This document shows positions 55,750 to 64,000 of a stretch of DNA of 64,000 bases, one piece after another (the first letter of the stretch is position 1; each line of letters begins with the position of its first letter). The position numbers were made by a program, and so were the translations under genes. Source of the stretch: Siphonodentalium dalli (lineage: Eukaryota > Mollusca > Scaphopoda > Gadilida > Siphonodentaliidae); assembly GCA_032622095.1 (NCBI GenBank), contig CP136065.1, forward strand, positions 204,052,618-204,116,617, given 5' to 3'. Below the pieces are notes generated by a model. That model did not search any database and was not told the origin of the DNA. It saw nothing but the letters and a program-made list of their open reading frames with translations.

Positions 55750-56756
55750 CTACTCGAACAGCCGGAGTAGTTGGTCGCGCCTCACCGCGTTCTCAACTTC
55801 ATGGTTAACGTCTTCATCTTCAGCATGTCTGTATGGGCGCCATTCAGATATGTGCCATCATCCCCATGACTGAGACATAAATTGTGTAGAACAAAAGCAC
55901 ACTGACATAATTCGGATGCTCTTGATATGTCTCACTCGCATGATTGTCCTTAGAACATAGAATCGATTTTTAACAACTCCATAGCACCGTTCAACTGTTT
56001 CGAGCTTTACGGTGTGCCTTGTTAAATCTTCTATGGGCTGCTGTGCCTTCTGTGGGAAAGGGTGTAATCAGCCAATCCGTACAAGCATACGCACTATCCC
56101 CCAAAATGACAGCTCTCGGAAACGGTCTCCTGCCCCTGCCATCAAATTCACGCCACAATGCCGATTCTCGAACAACACGGGAATCATTCCAACTTCCTGG
56201 TGCCAGAGTGGTAGCGAAATATATATAAAGATCGGGTCCACAAACGATCGCGACGTTAAGACTATGCACATGGTGTCGATTTACATACGCCGCTTCGTCG
56301 AGACTGCCAGAGATTACTCGTATGTGCGAGCCATCAATTATTCCACAGATACTGGGCACCCCACTCATCTCAAAAAACTTCCGTGCCACAGCAGTGGTGT
56401 CATCTGGCCATCTAATTATCTCTGGTGCTAAGCCAACGACAAGAGGAGCTACCTTGTGAATGATTCGCTTGACAGTATCTCTGCCAACGCCATGACAATC
56501 TTGTATTACATGATAAAACGCATTGGTTCCTAGGAAATGTAGAAATATTAGCATTTGCTCCCTTGGAGTTAATGGTTTGCTGTTGTCCATGTTTGCAGCT
56601 AAGTGAACACCTATTCTATCCACTAAATAGTCCACCACACTTTCTGGAACTCTATAACGCTCGTAGGTGTAAGCGACGTTGCCTAAAGAGACGTTCTCGG
56701 CGAACATGTCGATCGAGAAGAAATAAATCTAACTCCTCGTCCGACGAATAAGCCAT
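55750..56756 (-). pseudogene. PIF/Harbinger transposase (DDE_Tnp_4, HARBI1-like), frameshifted
   Basis: The likely start is MAYSSDEELDLFLLDRH at 56756. A shift near 56690 leads into YERYRVPESVVDYLVDRIG and 238 open codons down to 55991. The first catalytic Asp is in CGIIDGSHIRV and the second in LGDSAYACTDWLITPF. Right after KAHRKARN, two bases are missing. In the shifted frame VERCYGVVKNRFYVL supplies the third catalytic residue (Glu). A further shift gives CAFVLHNLC and the Asp/Glu-rich end RRDQLLRLFE, stopping at 55750. About 335 codons in all, normal for the family. The enzyme cuts and pastes elements with TWA target duplications. Three frameshifts make this copy dead. No accompanying MADF/Myb partner gene or clear TIRs were seen. 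Confidence 0.9.
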
Positions 56757-58437
56757 GTTCTTTGTTTTGGTCACATGCGAAACGAGAACGAGACTCAGTA
56801 ATGAAGTACATGTAGTAGCAATAACAGAGGCGGAGCCAGCTGATGTCCATGGGATATGTGGGTTCATATATGAATAGTTGGGTGGGGTATCACTTTATGC
56901 GTACATTGAATTCCCTATATTCCACTCTTAATAGGCAATCAATGTGGGATAAAACATAGATGTACCTTTATACATCAACTAAACCACCCGTCAACAGTTA
57001 CTGACTCAAATATATATGTAGGCTTTACTATATCCATCAATATTAGAGTAACTTCCCTTTACCCATTAACAAGCGTTCGCATCCACGCGCAGATAAACGG
57101 AGATCCATAGTACTGGATTTTATCTGTTCTTGTAAATGACGGGGAATCGCACACACTTGTAAATTATCGTATCCATAGTATTCGACAGTTTGTCCACGTG
57201 GAGAAACACGGCTATTGTAAATCTATAGTATAGGCCCCAGGTTAAGTAAATCTAAGGAGAACATTGTTTTGATATAAACTAATGTATTCCACTATAAAGA
57301 ATGACCAATTATCACATTATACTACCCGTACATCATATATATATTGTTGGTATATTTGATATATGTATGTACCTTTTTATAGTATATATCTATTTATATC
57401 AGACCTGTTTACTTTCATAATTGGAAATAGGGAGATTTGTCCTCAGAAATAGGGAGATTTAGTGAAAAATAGGGAGATTTTTTTCAATGTCAGCAACATG
57501 GAAAACACTTCATATTTTTTATTTAAATGTCATAGACTGTTTGTTGCATTTAATTTTAGTTTGCATCTGCCACACCTCAGTTACCTGTTTCTTGATTTTC
57601 TGCATTCAAAGGCACACCCTTTCGGTAGTATTCACAGTTTAGTACATCTATGATCTATGCACAATTAACGAGAATCAGGGGGGAAACATCGCAAGAGCTA
57701 TACTCTGACCTAATTTATAATGATCTTACAATCGCTCTATTAGGCAAATATTCGTGACTTTTTCCCCATGGTTAGAAGGGAATCAAGGGTTTTCCGGATG
57801 GGGTCGGAAACCTAAGGAATTCAAGGGCTTGGAAAATGTATTTTAATATTCAAGAATTAACTCCACAGAAGGCGAATTTGGTGACGCTAGCAGACAGGCG
57901 CCACTAAATTTTCGAACAGTTATTTACAAAACTTGTTGATGTCGACAACAATCGGAACCATTGTCTATGGCCATATTATTGCAACATGCTCAGCAATAAT
58001 TCTGTGGTTTCCTGGAACTGAACGCGATGTAAAAAAACAGACCCATTTATGGCACCGATTTACTGACGAAATAACTCTGCAGCAGGCGCACTTGAAGCTC
58101 AAGCAATTCGGCATACCGCACGGAGTCCTGTTCAGCTTATTCTGATGGCATTGATGTTTTCCACCTTTGATGTTTTGCTCCAATGTATTTGCGTGCTATT
58201 CTTATTGTTTTTTCAGGAGATGGACTGTTGTCAATTTCATTTTGTCAATATTAATGAAAATAAGTGTAGATATATAGCCTGTCGACACAGACAAGACTGA
58301 ATAAGTTTTTAATAACGTCATTTATTTGTGTATGAGCGGGATTTCATGCAACGACCGACGGGGGAATGGGTCCGTGGTACGGACCCGCAGCCGGCCTAGC
58401 GGAAACCCTGCATCTGCCGATCGTGATCGGCCTCTCG
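56757..58437. other. Non-coding stretch, nothing recognised
   Basis: No supported gene. A few short open frames (57462-57653, 57933-58145) lack recognisable domains. A small direct repeat 'agggagattt' occurs three times at 57429-57480. Confidence 0.4.
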
Positions 58438-59270
58438 TTTACTAAAGTGTATTTCACTTTTTATGGTTCATGGCACTAATTTTTTAGTCCAGTTTTTTTC
58501 CAAAACTCGACTTATAGTTTGATGAGGGACGGTGGGCGGGCGGGCGCGGGCGGGCGACGTGTTTTGCTTATAACTCAACCGTTTATTGACGGATTAAAAT
58601 AAATTTTGGTGTGTGAGTACATATCTATGCACAATCTACATATCTATGCACAAAAAAATTACCATTTTTCACGAATTTTCAGCTCGTTAGCGCGATAACT
58701 TCAACAAACGTTATCCGATTTGATTGAAATTTGGTATATAGGTGTCTCCCAAGAGTACCTCGGACGAGTTAGAAAACCGGCCCGGTCCGATAAAATTTGA
58801 TAGAGTTATGGTCCTTAAGTAGTCATTTTGTACGAATTTTCAGCTCGTTAGTTGAATCGGATGACGTTTGTTGAAGTTATCGCGCTAACGAGCTAAAAAT
58901 TCACGAAAAATGACTAATTAAGGGCCATAACTCTATCAAATTTTATTGGGCCAGGCTGGTTTTCGAACTCGTCCAGGATATTATTGGAAGACACTTATAT
59001 ACCAAATCTTAGTTGAATCGGATGATGTTTGTTGAAGTTATCGCGCTAAGATTTGGTATATAAGTGTCTTCCAATAATATCCTGGACGAGTTCGAAAACC
59101 AGCCTGGCCCAATAAAATTTGATAGAGTTATGGCCCTTAATTAGTCATTTTTCGTGAATTCTTAGCTCGATAGCGCTATAACTTCAACAAACGTCCTCCG
59201 ATTTGTTTAAAATTTGGAATAGACATACTTGCCAAGAATATTTCAGACGAGTTCGAAAAACCAGCCTGGC
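58438..59270. repeat. Tandem/inverted repeat block ('agttatggccctta' type)
   Basis: A copy of the short repeat of 52383-52414 (58438-58470), a GGGCGGGC-rich spot near 58536, then units of about 175 bp marked by 'cagctcgttagcgcgataacttcaac', 'aatttggtatata' and 'gagttatggcc'. One unit is inverted against its neighbour, making a hairpin with arms 58855-59011 and 59047-59203. Confidence 0.6.
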
Positions 59271-60760
59271 CAACCAACCATTCAACAAGCTCTTCTTCTT
59301 TCCTTTTTCGCATGCCATCGACCTAGGAGTAGTCTTAGTTTCCAGATACGAATTGAAAATACTTTTTTATCTCTTCCTCTTCTGAATTCGTCCACTGTTG
59401 TCGCTTGCATTTCCGTTTCTTTTTCGTACCACCCCCCATTTCTTCATTAAGTAGTTCTTCTTCAATCGAGCTGTTAAAGGAAAAATCATGCAATGAGTTG
59501 TAATCTAATGTATTAGTTCATTCTGAAGGAGATTAAGGTCAAACCTACAAACTCAGTCATCACTAGTGATGTTCCGATAATGAAAAAGCCCATTGGACCG
59601 ATTTCCGATAACTGGAGGCACAATCGGCCTATTTCCGATGTTTACATCTATATATTGTGCGTTTGTTCCCATAATGGACTTATATACACTCATTGCACTC
59701 CCTACCTCGGTACAGTTTCAAAGCCAAATAAAACAACCCAATATATACACACTGCCACAAAAGTATTTCCGCCGACGTCAGTTTTGCGCTGCCTTTGATG
59801 TATACCGGTAGTTGTTTGACAAAGAGATTAAAGGTGCCAACTCAGAGTACCGTTATGACACTGTGGGGAACACGGTGTAAAAGTCTTGATTGAATACTTG
59901 TAAGTTGCAACAATGTATGGATTGGCTTTGATTATTAATTAAATTTAGATTGATGGATAATAATTGCTGTCATATTTGTCTGAGATTTCCCATATTCCCA
60001 TTGTTCACACCTTTTGTATTTTAACAACTGGGAAGCTTTTATAGTTCCGCCTACTTAATTTTTGTTTCGTGAGACCGCTTCCAAGTTCAAAGTTTAGGTA
60101 AGCATATTTCATTGCGTACGCTGTAACTTGTAATGAGAGCATCACTGTAACAATGGCGACTCGCAGAACGAAACAAAAATGCAATTTGGTACTACTTCAC
60201 CGTATTGTCCCCTACAGATGAAACACCCAATTATGCCCCTCCTCACGACGTGTTGACTGCGCTGAGTTCTAGTTCCAATTAAGTCGGAATGGAAAGAAAC
60301 CGCCATCTTGGACCGAGTCACCAGGCCACTTAAAATAATTGTTCGTGGGATAACCTATATGGTGGACATTCTATTTAAATAATTACCAGTCCTCTCTTGA
60401 TATTTATAGCAGTGGTGGATCAGAATTCCCCCGACTTGAGGCTATATGTGACCCCCAACTTGGGGCTATATATGATCCCGAAAGCTACCAGGCAGGGGTG
60501 GCTAACTCTGAGCTATTCAAGTAAAACATATTATATTGTACCTTCTTGTCCAGATTATTCAGACCGATATATTCAACTAAGTCCCTTAGCGATTTGAAGC
60601 TTTCGAGACCCCTCGCAAACAAGCATCACAGTCGAACATGTTCTATAGCAAACATGTATATGCCAGACGTGTCGTATCTGGTGTTTGTGCATTAATAAAA
60701 TGCTAAATATCACACAGACTTGACTAATTTCTGCATCCCTAAGAGAAGACATGTTTTGGG
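59271..60760. other. Non-coding stretch, nothing recognised
   Basis: Short open frames only. The motif 'agtgatgttccgata' at 59567 resembles hAT ends, but no partner end was found. Confidence 0.35.
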
Positions 60761-61124
60761 CTGGCCTTAAATGTCCTGATAGCAGACAGTTTGACTTCGC
60801 TTATAACCACTCACTTGTCTGGTCCGTTAACAATGAACCGCTCGCGCGCAGGTGATTAATGTTGTCAATTATTGGCGTGGCCATGTAAAATACATGTATT
60901 TTACATACTTACATACAGAGATTACATGCATGTGTGTATCCACCCTTAGGGTGGATACATACATGCATGTAATATTTGTATGTAAAACCCATGTATTTTA
61001 CATGGCCACACCAATCATTGATAATATTAGTCACCTGTGTACAATCGACAATTTCAACAGACGAGACGAGTGAGCAGTTATAAGCCATTATCAAACTACC
61101 TGCTATCAAGAAATTTCAGGCCAG
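60761..61124. mobile_element. Short palindromic (MITE-like) element
   Basis: 364 bp that folds on itself end to end. CTGGCCTTAAAT and ATTTCAGGCCAG are at the tips, then matching blocks 'tgatagcag', 'cttataac', 'caggtga.taat', 'ggccatgtaaaat' and 'acatgcatgt'. The centre is CACCCTTAGGGTGG. No coding capacity. A partial relative of the central part ('agattacatgcatgtgtgta') lies at 62025-62045. Target duplication not evident. Confidence 0.6.
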
Positions 61125-62971
61125 TCATGAATTCTTTCATGGATACCGACATGAATAAATCCTGTCTGATATCTGTTGCTGTTTTTCACGAGTTTTAATT
61201 CATTTCAAAAAGTGAATTTGAATCCCTCGATTTTGTACTTTATTTGTTTCTCGTAATTTAGGGTAATCCAGAATGAAAATAAAATGTGCAGAATTTGAAG
61301 CACTTTTAGGGCGATTGTGAGACACGAGTGTTTAATGTCCTAACAATCCGATATGATGCTCTCATGCTTTGAATAACTGTTATTGGATATTTAAGACAGA
61401 CAATACCGGTTCGTTGAGGTTCTTCGGATAGTTTCATAGCGAGCTCATGTGATAAAATTCAATTGAGATTTTCATGGAAATATCCACTGCAGTGCCTCCT
61501 AACTGTCACAATTTTAGCTTGTACACACTTGAATTATAAAATTTTGGACCATAATCCATGATTAGGGAGGGGCTGGTTCTAGAAAGCTTCGAATAACTAA
61601 GGGATCTTGTTGAAAGTATGCTGAATATTAGACTAATCACTCGTAGCAAACAGACACGACAGAAATGACTGTCAACTACAATATTTATAAGTCAGGAATG
61701 ACTTTGAGGCTTCATGTGTGTGGGGGAGGGGGTCAGGACTCAATAGTGCTGCATGCCACCACCCCACCCATCGAGGAAATATGCAATGGTTAGTCCGGTA
61801 ACTTCCGGGGGGGATCATAGCCCCTGCCGTGGGGAAATCCTGGGCCCAACAATGGCGCAAAAAATTATTTTAAGTGGCCTGACAACTTTGTTCAGTCAAC
61901 GACTCTGCACTGTCATAGCTTGGCTCGGTGTGGTCAAACATAGCCGCAATTATTGGGTTGTTAGCGGACACATATTACATGGTCTGTATGATCCATGTAA
62001 AACGACAAATACTCGACATTTATAGAGATTACATGCATGTGTGTATACACCCTTAACTGAAATATTAGCTCTATACTTATATAAACAGCGCGTGTTGCAA
62101 GTATTTACGGACAGGAACTAGTCTATAGGCCTAATATTGAGTTGAAATTGAAACTTACTTAAAATTATCGATTGATCACCAAAATGTAATATAACTATGC
62201 ACTAATGTCGATAAATTTTTAAGATATTGTGGCAATTTAAAACAAGCTCCGAGGAATAGATCAATGTTGTGTTATCGTCAATAGGACCAACGAGTTAAAA
62301 ATCCAGCAAAAGGTAAGTATAATAAAATGTTAAACCTTCTAGATTGTAGGGCGTGAGAGTTATGTCAAATTTGAGCACCAAATATTCATTGGTGCCTACA
62401 GTTCAACGAGGAAACATTTGCGAATTTGAAGAGAAAAGTCTGGTAGTCTCTCATGAGTTTCATTTGAAGGCAATCGATATTGAAACATTTTAGTTATGTT
62501 CAATTACCCGGTTCTACTGATTCCTCTTGGATTGTTGCAGGTTTCGTGGTAACTGCAAAGAAATAAATGGATTAGTTCGACAATAAAATTTAATTGTAAT
62601 TTATATGAGCAAAAATAAAGTATTCTAGTTGTCTATTTAAGCGATACGTGTATGAAACAACAATAATCAGTTTTTAATGTACAAAACATTTGTACGAAAA
62701 TAAACAATATTTCATACTTTTGGACCAAATGTTGTCAAGTTGATATCAATGTTTTGCTTGGCATTCATTGTAAGATTTTTACCCCAAGTGTTGCAGAGCT
62801 GCCGATTGTTTTGGTGTCTATTTTCGTTAGTGCATGATTCAATGTATAAAGTTATTCTCTTGGCTCGATGCGAAATTGTCAGAAAACAAGCATCTATTAG
62901 TCAATGAGAGATAAAGGAAATATGTAATTGAGTGTTAATGGTGTAATATGCGTTTCATTGATATATAGAGG
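61125..62971. other. Non-coding stretch with a half-copy of the neighbouring palindrome
   Basis: The only structure noted is the partial match at 62025-62052 to the centre of the palindromic element. A plus-strand open frame (61753-62025) has no recognisable domain. Confidence 0.35.
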
Positions 62972-63115
62972 ATCTACAACGAGTCCTCAGTTTATAGTGG
63001 AATTAACAAAACTCGTCCAGTAAATTATGTCTGGACCAAGCCTTTGGCGAGGTTCAGACCTAATTTACTGGACGAGTTTTGTAAATTCTGTTATAAACTG
63101 AAGACAAGTTGTAGA
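62972..63115. repeat. Hairpin, 144 bp
   Basis: Arms of about 60 bp: 'atctacaac' at the left end against 'gttgtagat' at the right end, and 'aaaactcgtccagtaaatta' against its complement inside. A few mismatches. The loop contains 'aagcctttggcg'. Confidence 0.6.
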
Positions 63116-64000
63116 TTGTATTTATTACATAATCCAAAACCTCGACAAAACATACTCAAATCAACTTCTATAGGGCATGCGATGGCGTTTTACGTAATTA
63201 TGTGTGAATTGCCCGCATAAACAAATAGTGCCATATAAATCTAGACCCTTTGTCGTAATTAATGGCTCTTCATTCATTAGAGTTCATTGGGAAAATATTG
63301 GAAGCCCGAGTATTTTTGAGACATAACGTACTGGATTTAAACAGACTACAAACCAGAAGTCAAAGGTCACCTGGCACTGTTTCCTGTTATCGAACGAACG
63401 TTTAATATCACAATTCATAGAATGAATGTATTGAATGGAATAAGGGTTGGATCATGTACTAAAGATATATTTAACATTCTTGTCTACTGTGTTCTGTTAA
63501 CAGAAGTTGCTTACAATAATCGTCTTCAGGGTTAATATGTTATCGATAACATGGGGCCTTTTATATATTTGTTTCCATTTCAGTTATTGAACGGCTTACT
63601 TATGGTATATCCAATATTGCTATAGTTGTTTTACAAACTTTATGTAATTATTCCCGGTGTATCGCTTAATGACGAGAAAAGTTTATATGGTTCGTTATGT
63701 CGCGAAAAGTATTAAGTGAGCTATTTTGTGCTAATTCATTGATAGTTGAAGGCTATCAATCGACTGTTTTGATTTTGATCTACATATCTCACAGATGTCA
63801 TGCAAAATATAAAGATATGAATACGTTTGAAAATTACCCATATTGAACATCAACCTTTGAGAATAAAATTTAAAAACAGTTTAAAAAGTGTTAACTCACA
63901 GTTTGAACGTCGTCTTTTACTTTGTATTGTTGGCAATTCCAAGTCATCATCACTGGAATAAAGATTGCCATTACATTTTTCTGTGTGTAATTACAGAACT
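63116..64000. other. Non-coding stretch, nothing recognised
   Basis: AT-rich. No supported gene, RNA or repeat end. Confidence 0.35.

Noticed and set aside
59567-59581. Possible hAT end (agtgatgttccgata)
   Set aside because: No second end or 8-bp duplication found.

Overview
This window is animal genomic DNA. It is AT-rich, has no operon layout, and contains many non-LTR retrotransposons, fold-back elements and tandem-repeat elements. The mix of U2-snRNA-targeted LINEs, a PIF/Harbinger transposase and Helentron-like tandem-repeat elements suggests a marine invertebrate, probably a mollusc. That taxonomic call is inference.

The left two thirds (about 3.3-45.5 kb) is best read as the wreck of a tandem U2 snRNA gene array on the minus strand. 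The conserved U2 5' end is seen four times (5' nucleotides at 14698, 21398, 27736 and 39917). The U2 3' domain is seen at 15283-15402, 21996-22149 and 28322-28379. A homologous spacer of about 0.6 kb links one unit to the next. Every U2 copy is split near nt 30-42 (human numbering), in or beside the branch-point recognition sequence, by a minus-strand APE-endonuclease/reverse-transcriptase LINE. Three related elements, called Keno-1, -2 and -3 here because they resemble the U2-targeted Keno group of the Tx1 clade, sit at 7816-13537, 15403-21357 and 22150-27709. A different LINE, D (30898-39875), splits the fourth U2. Two further lineages abut short U2 pieces: B (3350-7783), and family A (555-2815, 28380-30880, 41555-45512). 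Each full element has ORF1 (CCHC zinc-knuckle protein), a short leader, ORF2 (endonuclease, RT, C-terminal Cys/His knuckle) and a 3' UTR with an A-tail joined to U2. Nearly all the reading frames are broken. The Keno-3 RT/C-terminal frame is the best preserved.

Later insertions sit inside these LINEs. They are a long fold-back with a TTA target duplication (13548-14674), a tandem-repeat element (33649-35607), a short-TIR element (35987-36979), a hAT-type element with an 8-bp duplication (38347-39221) and a second tandem-repeat element (41854-42710).

The right third (45.5-64 kb) is poor in genes. It holds a possible terminal exon with a poly(A) signal near 46.8 kb, a frameshifted BRCT-domain pseudogene (47645-50165), a fold-back element ending in inverted arrays of a 16-bp repeat (52656-54006), a dead Harbinger transposase (55750-56756), repeats of the 'agttatggccctt' kind, and hairpins at 58855-59203, 60761-61124 and 62972-63115.

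The most interesting signals are the following: several LINE lineages converging on one short stretch of U2; a covarying hairpin between ORF1 and ORF2 of the Keno-like elements; a conserved 60-nt hairpin in their 3' UTR; and an inverted copy of the U2 target motif kept in all four spacers.
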